Program-made: the position numbers and the translations under genes
Assembly (NCBI RefSeq): GCF_003863965.1
Contig: NZ_RRCN01000001.1
Location: forward strand, 6,817,071 to 6,881,070
Source: Paenibacillus oralis
GTDB lineage: Bacteria; Bacillota; Bacilli; Paenibacillales; Paenibacillaceae
Reading direction: 5' to 3'
Length of the DNA: 64,000 bases
Shown here: one piece after another, positions 41,241 through 49,908 of the stretch
Layout of the letters: each line of letters begins with the position of its first letter
Position numbering within the stretch: the first letter of the stretch is position 1
The notes under the pieces: model-generated
Told to the model about the DNA's origin: nothing
Databases searched by the model: none
Seen by the model: the letters and a program-made list of their open reading frames with translations, nothing else

Positions 41241-42542
41241 TTATCGCATTTCATCTTTGTCGAAAGGCTTGATATCTTTGTCACGATTTTGTTGTATCTG
41301 GGCTTGCTGATCAAAATGACCCTGTTTTTGCACCTGGAGATCGGGCTTGGCCTCAGCCTCAAAGTGGACGTCGTTTTCCAGGCGGCCCTCCCGCTGCTGG
41401 TCGCGGGTTCGCTGCTCGTACGCGGGCGCGGCGGAAAACGGGATGCTAGGTCCGCCGGTTAGGCCGAAATGTTCGGCGGGCGGGTCAACCGGCGGGCCGT
41501 CGGCCTGCGGCAGACGCCTGAACGCCAGCAGGGCGAGCAGCAGCATGCCGATATAACCGAACAGCGGATACAGATAAGTCAGCAAGGAAGCAAAACCGAT
41601 CTGGCTGATCAGAAAGCAGGCCAGCAGCACCGCCAGAATAACGGCGTTTTTCGGCAGCGAAAACAGACTTTGGATTTGCCGGGTCATGCCGAACACGTTG
41701 CCGATCAAGGTGGTGAAAATCTCTCCGTAAATGACCAGCAGGAACAGCACATACGGGAGGGCCCCCAAACCGCGCACGATTTCGGCCATCGGGATTTCCA
41801 GCTCCATGATTTCCGGCATGCGGGCATTGATGGCAAAATGGTACGTCAGCAGCATCGCGCCAAGACCGATTCCGCCCCAGAAGCCTCCCCACTTCAGCGT
41901 GCTTTCCTCCTTGACCTCGCTGCCTAGGGGCACCATTACCGCCTGCGCAAAGGCAAAGTTCAACGCCACATAAACAAACGCGCTCAGCGCCCACCCGTAA
42001 TCCCGCAGCTGCTGGCGCTGCCACTCCGTGATCCGCATGATGCCGCCCGGCTCGACAACGTTAATCGCAATCAGGCAGGTGAACAGCAGCATCATCGGCA
42101 CGACCAGCGCATTGACCACCACGATCCCGTTCATCTCTTTGGTCATCACCCAATAGGCCAGCACGATGCTCAGCACAATTCCGATCTGATAAGGCAAGTG
42201 CAGCTGCTCCTCAAAAATGGAGCCCGTGCCGGACAACATCACGGCGGTTACGCCAAGCAGAATCAGTAAAGTCAGCGCATTCGCGAGCTTGCCGAGAACC
42301 GGCCCGAAGAGATGCTCGTTAAATTCCTGATAGGAGAACGCCTTGATCCGGTGAGCCACCACCATCATTTTCGTTCCGAGCCACATAAACAGAAATGTAG
42401 TAATGGTTATCCCCACAGCCCCCACGGGTCCGTAAACGGTAAAAAACTGCATGATCGATTGGCCTGAAGCGAATCCGGCGCCGACGACCGTGCCGATATA
42501 AGTTGCGGCAATCTGAAATATTTTGACCCATCGCTCAAACAT
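41241..42542 (-). CDS. YkvI-like membrane transporter
   Basis: 433 residues with ten or so transmembrane helices, beginning FERWVKIFQIAATYIGTVVG and AGFASGQSIMQFF, the pattern of the Bacillus YkvI family within the APC/LeuT superfamily. Helix-breaking Gly-rich first helix (GTVVGAGFASGQ) suggests sodium or proton symport; the substrate is unknown. The last 85 residues are an unusual hydrophilic, Pro/Gln/Asp-rich tail (PPVDPPAEHFG, DKDIKPFDKDEMR) beyond the normal family end. The ATG at 42542 has GGAGGG directly upstream; the frame extends to 42581. Confidence 0.82.
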   Translation of the reverse strand: MFERWVKIFQIAATYIGTVVGAGFASGQSIMQFFTVYGPVGAVGITITTFLFMWLGTKMMVVAHRIKAFSYQEFNEHLFGPVLGKLANALTLLILLGVTAVMLSGTGSIFEEQLHLPYQIGIVLSIVLAYWVMTKEMNGIVVVNALVVPMMLLFTCLIAINVVEPGGIMRITEWQRQQLRDYGWALSAFVYVALNFAFAQAVMVPLGSEVKEESTLKWGGFWGGIGLGAMLLTYHFAINARMPEIMELEIPMAEIVRGLGALPYVLFLLVIYGEIFTTLIGNVFGMTRQIQSLFSLPKNAVILAVLLACFLISQIGFASLLTYLYPLFGYIGMLLLALLAFRRLPQADGPPVDPPAEHFGLTGGPSIPFSAAPAYEQRTRDQQREGRLENDVHFEAEAKPDLQVQKQGHFDQQAQIQQNRDKDIKPFDKDEMR

Positions 42543-42696
42543 ACACCCTCCAGAAACTTCCATTTTTTGTCTTGTCCTCACTATCCTATGATCCTTGCTT
42601 GCTTCCTATTCCCACCTCCGTTTTATTTAAAAAAGGCTGATTCTCCGGCAAAAATGCAGTACATTAAGGATAGGCAGTACACCAAATCCGCGCGGA

Positions 42697-43536
42697 GTGA
42701 GCCAAATCGTGAAATCTTTTTATCAAAACTGGAAGCTCGATCCCGAACTTCCGATGAATATTTTCCGCAGCCAAAACATTTCGTTTTATCCCCATTTCCA
42801 TGCGGAAATCGAAATTATCTACGTGGAATCGGGGAGCCTGCTGATCGGCGTCAACGAGGAAAAGCGCCAGGTAAAACAAGGCGATATCGTCATCTGCAGC
42901 AGCAGCGACATCCATTACTTCGACAGCCGGGACCAGCCTTCGCAGGTGCTGATTTTGCTCTTTAAGCCGGAGTGGATCGGTCCGGTCAAAGGCTGGCCGC
43001 AGGATTTCCGGTTCGCCTCCCCGTTCATTTCGGACAAGGATCCGCGGTTTCAGCCGATCAAGCCGTGTCTGGACCGGATTTTCCAGGAACGGGCCGATGC
43101 CCGGCCAGGATATCAAATGTTGATGAAAGCCGGCGTGCTGGAGGTTTGCGGGACGCTGCTCCGGCATTTGGAGACGCGGCGAATGGACACCGGCGCCAAG
43201 GAGAAGCTGGAATCGCGGCGGGCCAGAATCCAGCAGATCCTCTCCTACATCGAAGAGCACTATCAAGAGGAATTAAACGTCAGCCTCATGTCGCAGCAGT
43301 TTCATATGGAGCCGTCGCATTTCAGCAGAACGTTCAAAAGCGCCATCGGCATGAATTTCAAAACCTATCTCAATTCGATCCGGGTGCTCACCGCCGAGCA
43401 AAAGCTGCTGACAAGCGATCTGAGCATTATGGAAATCGCGCTGGAATGCGGCTTCACCAGTATTCGGACGTTCAACCGCGTCTTCAAGGAGCTAAGGGGA
43501 TACATCCCCTCTACCTTGCGAAATTCCGCGCCTTGA
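42697..43536 (+). CDS. AraC-family transcriptional regulator with cupin sensor
   Basis: 279 residues. The N-terminal half is a cupin-like sugar-sensing domain (YPHFHAEIEIIYVESGSLLI, GDIVICSSSDIHYFD); the C-terminal half has the two AraC helix-turn-helix units (LNVSLMSQQFHMEPSHFSRT, LSIMEIALECGFTSIRTFNR, VFKELRGYIPSTLR). It starts with GTG; the ribosome binding site is poor and GTG at 42709 is an alternative. It precedes the Gfo/Idh-ThuA-Gfo/Idh genes on the same strand and most likely controls them in response to a sugar. Confidence 0.92.
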   Translation: MSQIVKSFYQNWKLDPELPMNIFRSQNISFYPHFHAEIEIIYVESGSLLIGVNEEKRQVKQGDIVICSSSDIHYFDSRDQPSQVLILLFKPEWIGPVKGWPQDFRFASPFISDKDPRFQPIKPCLDRIFQERADARPGYQMLMKAGVLEVCGTLLRHLETRRMDTGAKEKLESRRARIQQILSYIEEHYQEELNVSLMSQQFHMEPSHFSRTFKSAIGMNFKTYLNSIRVLTAEQKLLTSDLSIMEIALECGFTSIRTFNRVFKELRGYIPSTLRNSAP

Positions 43537-43751
43537 TGAGCCCAACTTATATAGTAATTTTTTCAGAGATTGGTATATCTAGCAGTTTCCGCGAATATCA
43601 TAGAAACGTAAAGCAAAACAAACTTAAAAGATTCAAAACGCAATTTTTGACTATGATTCCGCATAAACTGGCGAGCGCTGAAGGTTTCTACCAACTTATA
43701 ATGAATGCATGAAGACAAAATTTTGTTCTTCAATCGATTTGGAGGGATTCA

Positions 43752-44912
43752 ATGAAACAGCTGCGGATCGGAATGATAGGTTACAAGTTTATGGGCAAAG
43801 CCCACAGCAATGCTTACCGGGCCCTGCCGATGTTTTTCCCCGGCGCCTTGCAGCCGGAGATGGCTGTGCTGTGCGGGCGGAACGGCGAGGCTGCGCGCGA
43901 GGCCGCGGACCGGCTCGGCTGGCCGGAAGTGGCCACCGAGTGGAAGGAAGTTGTGGCCCGGGACGATATCGACCTGATCGACATCAATGCCCCGAGCGAC
44001 ACCCATAAGGAAATCGCTTTGGCCGCGGCGAAGGCCGGGAAGCACATTTTTTGCGAAAAGCCGTTAGCGCTTTCATTACAAGACGCCAGGGAGATGCTGG
44101 CGGCGGCGGAAGCAGCCGGCGTCACCCATATGGTCGGTTTTAACTACCGGTTTTCCCCCGCGGTGAAGCTGGCCAAAAAGCTGGTGGAAAGCGGCCGGCT
44201 CGGGCAAATCTATCATTTCCGGGCCTGGTTCCTGCAGGACTGGATTCTCGATCCGGAATTCCCGCTCGTCTGGCGGCTGCAGAAGGACGTGGCCGGTTCC
44301 GGTTCGCACGGCGACCTCGGCGCGCATTTGATCGATCTGGCCCATTACCTGGCCGGCGATATCCGGGAAGTCATCGGCATGAGCGAAACGTTCATCAAGG
44401 AGCGCCCGTTGGCGGAAAACATGACCGGCCTCAGCGCCAAAAGCAGTAAAGACGCGCCGAAGGGACCGGTTACCGTGGACGACGCAACGCTGTTTCTGGC
44501 CCGGTTTGAAAACGGGGCGCTGGGCAGCTTCGAAGCGACGCGGTTCGCCGCGGGACACCGCTCAACGAACGCGTTCGAAATCAACGGGAGCCTGGGCAGC
44601 GTGAAATTCGACTTCGAACGGATGAACGAGCTGGAGGTGTACTTCACCTCGGACGACGAGGATGTCCAGGGCTTTCGGCGCGTGCTTGCGACCGATCCGG
44701 CGCATGCGTACTCCGAGGCTTGGTGGCCGCCGGGGCATACGCTTGGCTTCGAGCATACGTTTACGCACGAAATGCTGGAGCTAACAAGCGCGATCCGCGA
44801 AGGCAGACAGCCGGAGCCGAACTTCCGCGACGGCGTCAAGTGCCAGGCGGTGCTGGAAGCGGTGGAACGTTCGGTGGATGAACGGCGCTGGGTGGAAATT
44901 TCGGAGATGTAA
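43752..44912 (+). CDS. Gfo/Idh/MocA-family sugar oxidoreductase
   Basis: 386 residues. NAD(P)-binding Rossmann domain: RIGMIGYKFMGKAHSNAYRA, IDLIDINAPSDTHKEIAL and HIFCEKPLALSLQ, with the catalytic-region Lys of the EKP motif. The C-terminal beta-sheet domain includes GFNYRFSPAVKLAK, GSHGDLGAHLIDLAHYLAGD and FEATRFAAGHR. The His in the ...LGAHLIDLA helix is a family active-site residue. It oxidises a sugar or cyclitol, substrate unknown. GGAGG lies before the ATG. It is followed closely by the ThuA-like and a second Gfo/Idh/MocA gene, an arrangement common in disaccharide 3-keto pathways. Confidence 0.93.
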   Translation: MKQLRIGMIGYKFMGKAHSNAYRALPMFFPGALQPEMAVLCGRNGEAAREAADRLGWPEVATEWKEVVARDDIDLIDINAPSDTHKEIALAAAKAGKHIFCEKPLALSLQDAREMLAAAEAAGVTHMVGFNYRFSPAVKLAKKLVESGRLGQIYHFRAWFLQDWILDPEFPLVWRLQKDVAGSGSHGDLGAHLIDLAHYLAGDIREVIGMSETFIKERPLAENMTGLSAKSSKDAPKGPVTVDDATLFLARFENGALGSFEATRFAAGHRSTNAFEINGSLGSVKFDFERMNELEVYFTSDDEDVQGFRRVLATDPAHAYSEAWWPPGHTLGFEHTFTHEMLELTSAIREGRQPEPNFRDGVKCQAVLEAVERSVDERRWVEISEM

Positions 44913-44940
44913 ACACATTTACAAGGAAGAAGGAATTACC

Positions 44941-45681
44941 GTGAAAAAAGCATTAATCGTTTGGGGCGGCTGGGATGGACACGAACCGGAGCAGATTGCG
45001 GACATTTTTGCCGGCATTTTGCGGGAGAACCGCTTTGACGTGGAGGTATCCGGCACGCTGGAAGCCTATGCGGACGCCGAAAAGCTGCTTGGCCTCGACC
45101 TGATCGTGCCGGTCTGGACGATGGGGGAGATCTCCAAAGAGCAGGCCGCTAACGTATCAGCCGCTGTGCAAAACGGCACCGGCCTGGCCGGATGCCACGG
45201 CGGCATGTGCGACTCATTCCGCAACAACGTGGACTGGCAGTTCATGACCGGCGGCCAATGGGTCGCTCATCCGGGGAACGACGGGGTTCATTACAAGGTC
45301 GAAATCAGACCCGGATCAAGCCCTTTGACCGAGGGAATCGAGGATTTCTTCGTGGATACGGAGCAGTATTATCTCCACGTTGACCCGGCCGTCGAAGTGC
45401 TAGCCACCACCCGTTTCCCGGTGGTCGACGGACCGCATCGCCTCAACAAATCCGTCGATATGCCGGTCGTATGGACGAAACGATGGGGCGTGGGCCGGGT
45501 GTATTATAATTCACTGGGCCATCACGCCGACGTCGTCGAACTTCCTCCGGTGAAGGAACTGATGACGCGCGGGCTGCTGTGGGCCGCCGAAGGAAAGCGG
45601 CGGGCCTTGGAACTTCAAGCCGCCGGAGCATTGAGCGCAGCCGGGGCTGGAGCCTACACCGGGATGGGGGACAGCCAGTAA
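44941..45681 (+). CDS. ThuA-domain protein
   Basis: 246 residues with the glutamine-amidotransferase-like fold of the ThuA family: KKALIVWGGWDGHEPEQIAD, LIVPVWTMGEISKEQ, GTGLAGCHGGMCDSFRNNVD, QFMTGGQWVAHPGNDGVHYK, DTEQYYLHVDPAVEVLATT and WTKRWGVGRVYYNSLGHH. ThuA proteins take part in 3-keto-sugar (trehalose, palatinose) metabolism with Gfo/Idh partners such as ThuB. The start is GTG at 44941, with AAGGA upstream; the stop overlaps the ATG of the next gene (TAATG), so translation is coupled. Confidence 0.92.
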   Translation: MKKALIVWGGWDGHEPEQIADIFAGILRENRFDVEVSGTLEAYADAEKLLGLDLIVPVWTMGEISKEQAANVSAAVQNGTGLAGCHGGMCDSFRNNVDWQFMTGGQWVAHPGNDGVHYKVEIRPGSSPLTEGIEDFFVDTEQYYLHVDPAVEVLATTRFPVVDGPHRLNKSVDMPVVWTKRWGVGRVYYNSLGHHADVVELPPVKELMTRGLLWAAEGKRRALELQAAGALSAAGAGAYTGMGDSQ

Positions 45682-46784
45682 TGGAAAAAATAAAGGTTGG
45701 CATCATCGGCTGCGGAAAAATCAGCGGCATTTACATGGAAAACTGCCGCAAATTCGCGGAGCTCGAGCTTGCGGCCTGCGCGGACCTGGATCTGTCCCGG
45801 GCGCGGGAACAGGCCGAGCGGTACGGCATTCCCCGGGTTTGCACGGTTGAGGAACTGCTGGGCGATCCGGACATCTCGATCGTCATCAATTTGACGATCC
45901 CGGCCGCCCACGCCGAGGTGTGCTTGAAAGCGCTGGAGGCCGGCAAACATGTTTACGTCGAGAAGCCGCTCGCCGTCACCCGCGAGGAAGGGCGGGCCAT
46001 CCTGGAGGCGGCCCGCCGCCGCGGGCTGCTGGTCGGGAGCGCGCCGGAGACGTTTTTCGGGGCCGGCATTCAGACAGCGCTGAAGCTGATCCGGGACGGC
46101 GTGATCGGCCGGCCCGTGTCGGCCACGGCGTTTATGATGAGCCGCGGCCACGAGCATTGGCATCCGGACCCGGAATTTTATTATGCCAAGGGCGGCGGCC
46201 CCATGTTCGACATGGGCCCCTATTATTTGACGGCATTAATTCAGCTATTGGGTCCGATTCGGCGCATCGCCGGGATCACCGGCAAAGCGCTGGCGGAACG
46301 TACGATCACGAGCGAAAAGAAACGCGGCCAACGGGTCCCCGTGGAAGTGCCGACGCATGTCGCCGGCACGCTGGAATTCGCGGAGGGTGCGATCGCCACG
46401 CTGATCACCAGCTTTGATGTGTTCGGCGGCAGCACGCTCCCGCCGATTGAAATTCACGGCACCGAAGGCACGCTGCTGGTGCCGGATCCCAACACGTTCG
46501 GCGGCCCGGTGAAATACCGCAGGCTCGGCGAAACGGAGTGGACCGAGGCGCCGCTGCTGCCGGGCTACGCCGAGAACAGCCGCGGCATCGGCCCGGCCGA
46601 TATGGCCGCCGCCCTGCTCCGCGGCCGCCCGCACCGCGCCAGCGGCGAGCTCGCGTACCACGTGCTGGAAGCGATGTGGGGCTTCCACGATTCCTCGGAC
46701 TCGGGCCGCTATTACGAAATGCAAAGCACGTGCGCGCCCCCGGCCCCGCTCCCGTCGGACCTGGAGCCGTTTCATTTGGACTGA
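45681..46784 (+). CDS. Gfo/Idh/MocA-family sugar oxidoreductase
   Basis: 367 residues. KVGIIGCGKISGIYMENCRK carries the GxGxxxG dinucleotide loop; VYVEKPLAVTREEGR has the conserved EKP. The C-terminal domain contains MSRGHEHWHPDPEFYYAKGG and PMFDMGPYYLTALIQLLGPI with the family's Asp/Tyr region. It differs clearly from the first Gfo/Idh protein of this cluster, so the two probably handle successive or alternative steps. It starts one base into the thuA stop and ends at a strong terminator. Confidence 0.93.
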   Translation: MEKIKVGIIGCGKISGIYMENCRKFAELELAACADLDLSRAREQAERYGIPRVCTVEELLGDPDISIVINLTIPAAHAEVCLKALEAGKHVYVEKPLAVTREEGRAILEAARRRGLLVGSAPETFFGAGIQTALKLIRDGVIGRPVSATAFMMSRGHEHWHPDPEFYYAKGGGPMFDMGPYYLTALIQLLGPIRRIAGITGKALAERTITSEKKRGQRVPVEVPTHVAGTLEFAEGAIATLITSFDVFGGSTLPPIEIHGTEGTLLVPDPNTFGGPVKYRRLGETEWTEAPLLPGYAENSRGIGPADMAAALLRGRPHRASGELAYHVLEAMWGFHDSSDSGRYYEMQSTCAPPAPLPSDLEPFHLD

Positions 46785-46799
46785 GCGGCGTTTGCCACA

Positions 46800-46836
46800 A
46801 AAAAGGGTGATCCCATGATCGGGACCACCCTTTTTT
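46800..46836. terminator. Strong bidirectional terminator
   Basis: AAAAGGGTG-ATCCC pairs with GGGAC-CACCCTTTT (46800-46833) and has T and A runs on either side. It serves the Gfo/Idh gene on the plus strand and the SLH-remnant/GH88 transcript on the minus strand. Confidence 0.9.
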
Positions 46837-46838
46837 CA

Positions 46839-47015
46839 TTAAATCAGATCCGATTTCTGCAGCAGACGCTGCACAATCGCAGCAACTTCGGCTCTAGTAA
46901 TATGCGACTTCGGCGCAAGCTCCGTGCCGCTTCTGCCCGTAACGACGCCTGCCTCCAGGCGCTCCTCGATGCTGTCCTTCGCCCAGCCCGCCGCAGCCGA
47001 GAAGACGTCCTCCGA
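46839..47015 (-). pseudogene. SLH-domain fragment in frame after the GH88 stop
   Basis: Immediately after the TAA of the GH88 gene the same frame continues with EDVFSAAAGWAKDSIEERLE, AGVVTGRSGTELAPKSHITR and AEVAAIVQRLLQKSDLI, then TAA. This is a nearly complete C-terminal S-layer homology repeat, including the ITRAE motif. It has no start of its own. It must be the end of a lost surface-protein gene, brought next to the GH88 gene by deletion, or the tail of a former fusion. Confidence 0.75.
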
Positions 47016-48170
47016 TTACCACAAATAAAGATCGTTGCCTTTCAGCTTAAATAACGCCTCCATAAAATAATAATCGCCGTAAATAATGGCGTGATGATGC
47101 GTCTTGGCATAATAGGCCCCTGTGCCATAGAGCAGGAATTGATCGGTATCCGGCGACCAATCGATTCGCGATTCGTCCAATGTTCTCAGCAGCTTCAGCG
47201 CCGCCGCTGTAAACGACCGGCTTTCATGTCCGCCGACGGCTTTGGCGATCTCGATAAGCCCGCAGGCCGCGATGGCCGCAGCCGTATCGTCCGTAAGCCG
47301 CGGCTCTTCCGGCTGCCGGAAATCTACCGGGATAATGCCGTCCTCCGGAATGTTCGCCATAAAATAATGCGCAACCCGCTTGGCCGTCTGTAAGTACTCG
47401 TCTTTCCCGGTATGAATATAGCTCATCATAAATCCGTACAAGGCCCAGGTCTGTCCGCGCGTCCAAGAGGAGCCTTCTCCGTAGCCCTGTCCGCCATGCG
47501 TACGGACCACGCCGCCGTTAAATGGATCGAATTCGACGATGTGGTTGACGGAGCCGTCGGGGCGGACAAACGCTGACATCGACGTATCCGCATGCTTCAT
47601 CGCGATTTGCTTGAAGCGCGGGTCGCCCGTTTCTTCCGTGGCCCAGTACAGCAGCGGAATGTTGAGCATGCAGTCGATAATCGCCCAGCCTCGCGTATCC
47701 CCTTCCTCCAGATCGTTCCAGGCGCGAATGAAACCTCCCGCCAAATTGAACCGCCCTGCCAGCAGGTTCGCGGCATGCAGCGCCCGCTTCCGGGATTCTG
47801 GATTCCCTGTCACCCGGTAATTCGCGACGCTCGTAGGCAGCCACATAAACCCGACATCGTGATGCAGGCCGTAAAATTCCTCAAAGCACCGATCCAGCTT
47901 CGCTTCGGAAATTTGCGCAAATTCCTTGTATTTTTCGTGGCCGGTTTCATGGTGCATCAGCCATAACATGCCTGCCCAGAAACCGTTGGTCCACCAGTTG
48001 ATTCCGTCCGAATTATATCCCGTTGGATTGCTTGTGGCCCGGTCGTCATGCACACCGTTCACCGTCGTATAAGGAATTTTGTTCCGGGAACGTTCGCTGA
48101 CTGCGTCCATTTTGTCCGTCAATTTGGCGATAATGTCATTCAACCATTGCTGCTGTGTATCGTTTAACAA
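47016..48170 (-). CDS. GH88 unsaturated glucuronyl hydrolase
   Basis: 384 residues with an (alpha/alpha)6 barrel and no signal peptide. GINWWTNGFWAGMLWLMHHE, LHHDVGFMWLPTSVANYRVT, GDTRGWAIIDCMLNIPLLYW and QGYGEGSSWTRGQTWALYGF match Bacillus UGL enzymes; the Asp in HHDVGF and in IIDCML correspond to the two family catalytic aspartates. It cleaves unsaturated uronic acid from the non-reducing end of oligosaccharides made by polysaccharide lyases, yielding 4-deoxy-5-ketouronate, the substrate chain of KduI and KduD encoded at 61-63.5 kb. The start is TTG at 48170 with AGGAA upstream. Confidence 0.92.
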   Translation of the reverse strand: MLNDTQQQWLNDIIAKLTDKMDAVSERSRNKIPYTTVNGVHDDRATSNPTGYNSDGINWWTNGFWAGMLWLMHHETGHEKYKEFAQISEAKLDRCFEEFYGLHHDVGFMWLPTSVANYRVTGNPESRKRALHAANLLAGRFNLAGGFIRAWNDLEEGDTRGWAIIDCMLNIPLLYWATEETGDPRFKQIAMKHADTSMSAFVRPDGSVNHIVEFDPFNGGVVRTHGGQGYGEGSSWTRGQTWALYGFMMSYIHTGKDEYLQTAKRVAHYFMANIPEDGIIPVDFRQPEEPRLTDDTAAAIAACGLIEIAKAVGGHESRSFTAAALKLLRTLDESRIDWSPDTDQFLLYGTGAYYAKTHHHAIIYGDYYFMEALFKLKGNDLYLW

Positions 48171-48514
48171 AGGAGGTTCCTGCCTTTCATCGTGTAATTG
48201 CTTTCAGCACGGTATCCGAATTTCCGCTTATCGAAAGCGTAACACTGCAGTTTTGTGAATAAAATGAAGTTTTTTAAGCTAAAGATGCGGTGATTTTAGA
48301 GCTTTCCCGCTTATCTTCCCGGCAGGCAATCTTATTCTTCCTACTTGGACTGAGGTAAGTAGCTGAGGTGACTGTCCTTAGGGTTCGTGTCCTGGTATCC
48401 CTGCCTGCTGCCTTTACACGATTATCCCTTTCATTAAGGGGGTTGAGGGCTAGGGTAAGGGATAAAGAAAAAAGGGATCAGAAAAAATGAGGCGGTTCAG
48501 GTGAGATTTTCGGC
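48171..48514. other. Intergenic region between GH88 and the IS1595-derived gene
   Basis: No coding frame, repeat or terminator is convincing here. It should hold the GH88 promoter on the minus strand, but I cannot place it. The region 48515-48573 just to the right holds the plus-strand promoter. Confidence 0.4.
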
Positions 48515-48573
48515 TTGATAAGCAAACGTATGTTTGGTATAATGAAATAAATGGAATTTACGTTCGTAAATTC
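48515..48573 (+). promoter_or_regulatory. Promoter with LexA-like box and palindromic leader
   Basis: TTGATA (48515-48520), 17-base spacer, TATAAT (48538-48543). Inside the spacer is the perfect palindrome CAAACGTATGTTTG (48523-48536), 12 of 14 matching the Gram-positive SOS box CGAACRNRYGTTCG with symmetric deviations. A second palindrome, GAATTTACG-TT-CGTAAATTC, lies in the leader at 48554-48573. Together they suggest tight repression, possibly DNA-damage control. Confidence 0.62.
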
Positions 48574-48595
48574 TTGATTCGGGAGGTGAGCGGAT

Positions 48596-49510
48596 ATGGA
48601 AGCCAATGCGGGAACAGACCTTCAACCATTCAGTAGCCGTTACCACAGCGAGCAGGATTGCATGGAGGCGCTAATCGAGATGAAGTGGCCAAACGGCTTT
48701 GTCTGCCCGCGCTGCGCTCACACCCGGTGCAGCCGTCTGACCTCGCGGCATATCCCCTTATTCGAGTGCGGAAAGTGCAAGCATCAAACGTCGGCTTTGG
48801 TCGGCACGATTTTTGAAGGAACCAAGGTGCCCCTGCTCAAGTGGTTCGAGGCCCTGGATTTATTCCTGCTCCCGGGCGGCATCTCGGCGATGCGGCTGAG
48901 CAAGGTGATCCAGGTCACCTACAAAACCGCCTGGTTGATGCTGCACAAAATACGCCATGCCGCCCTAGAATTCGATGCCCGGGAGCTGCTCTGCGGAGAC
49001 GTGAAGGTGAACAGCGATCAGTATGGGCGCAATCCGTCCCGGTGTCAGCTTTCGCATCCGTATGCCTCGGCGGTCGTAGCCGGCTGCACGGTCACGGAGT
49101 CGGGCGAGCCGGAGCAGGTCAAAATCCGCCTGGTGCCGCATAAGCGGGGAAACGAAAAAAGGGCAAACCGTCACGATCTAACCGCGTTCATCAACGGGCA
49201 TGTGGATGTCCGTACATCGGTGGTGCAGTTGTTCCCTCAAGCCTTTCGGCTGTATATGCCCTTGCGGAGAGTGGTGAGAGAGGCGTGGGAATCGCTGAAG
49301 AGTACGTATGGAGCCTTGGGACTGAAGCATCTGCAGGCGTATCTGAACGAATACACCGGACGCCGGCGGCTGCGCCTGCAAGGAGAACTGCCCGGAGCGG
49401 AAGAAACGATGCGGCAGAAGTTACTGTGCATGTGTGTGGCGATTCCGGCAATCCCTTACCGCCGGCTGATCGCACGCCAACCGAATCAGCCCCTTGCGGC
49501 TGCGGCCTGA
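48596..49510 (+). CDS. IS1595-derived zinc-ribbon transposase-like protein, catalytic residues lost
   Basis: 304 residues. The N-terminus is the IS1595 zinc ribbon (EALIEMKWPNGFVCPRCAHT, CxxC...CGKCKHQTSALVGTIFEG), followed by the helix LSKVIQVTYKTAWLMLHKIR, all typical. In the nuclease region the expected VDE is replaced by LCGDVKVNSDQYG, a second TDG-like Asp is not found, and the usual HTNxVEGFWSxLK is REAWESLKSTYGALGLKHLQ without the Asn. The frame is intact, with GGGAGGTGA before the ATG and a well-formed promoter. No inverted repeats were found around it. It is therefore probably a domesticated, non-transposing DNA-binding protein rather than a live IS. Confidence 0.78.
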   Translation: MEANAGTDLQPFSSRYHSEQDCMEALIEMKWPNGFVCPRCAHTRCSRLTSRHIPLFECGKCKHQTSALVGTIFEGTKVPLLKWFEALDLFLLPGGISAMRLSKVIQVTYKTAWLMLHKIRHAALEFDARELLCGDVKVNSDQYGRNPSRCQLSHPYASAVVAGCTVTESGEPEQVKIRLVPHKRGNEKRANRHDLTAFINGHVDVRTSVVQLFPQAFRLYMPLRRVVREAWESLKSTYGALGLKHLQAYLNEYTGRRRLRLQGELPGAEETMRQKLLCMCVAIPAIPYRRLIARQPNQPLAAAA

Positions 49511-49908
49511 TCGTGACGCTTGAACGGTAGGGGTTACTTGATGCAGATCAATTTAATGGGTAGGGGTTAGCATGAACAGTGCGGGCGTTGCTGCAGACGG
49601 GAGGGATCAGGTTACAGCAAAATCACGGTCTTTTCGTTTCCCTCGCGTTTTGTCCTTGACCTCCTGTCTTGATCTCTTGTCCATTCTGTATCCCCTCCCC
49701 TAAACCTGCTTCCTTCTTCTAAGACAGTTTCATTATCTCGAATCGATCAACTTCTCCACCAAATATTTTCTTCTTCCAAACTTGTCTGTTTCTCTGCCAC
49801 CTGATCAAACGGGATAATCGTGCTAAGCGTCCGGACAGCGAGTGTTGATCTGACGCCACCCCATCGGCCTTCCCTGTCCGTTACCTAACCAGGTTTCAAG
49901 AACTTTCT
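49511..49908. other. Intergenic region without recognisable gene
   Basis: An 11-base direct repeat GGTAGGGGTTA occurs at 49526-49536 and 49559-49569. No ORF of note, terminator or operator is seen. Confidence 0.4.

Noticed and set aside
48596..49510. Live IS1595 insertion sequence
   Set aside because: I found no inverted repeats or target duplication on either side, and the catalytic residues are replaced.
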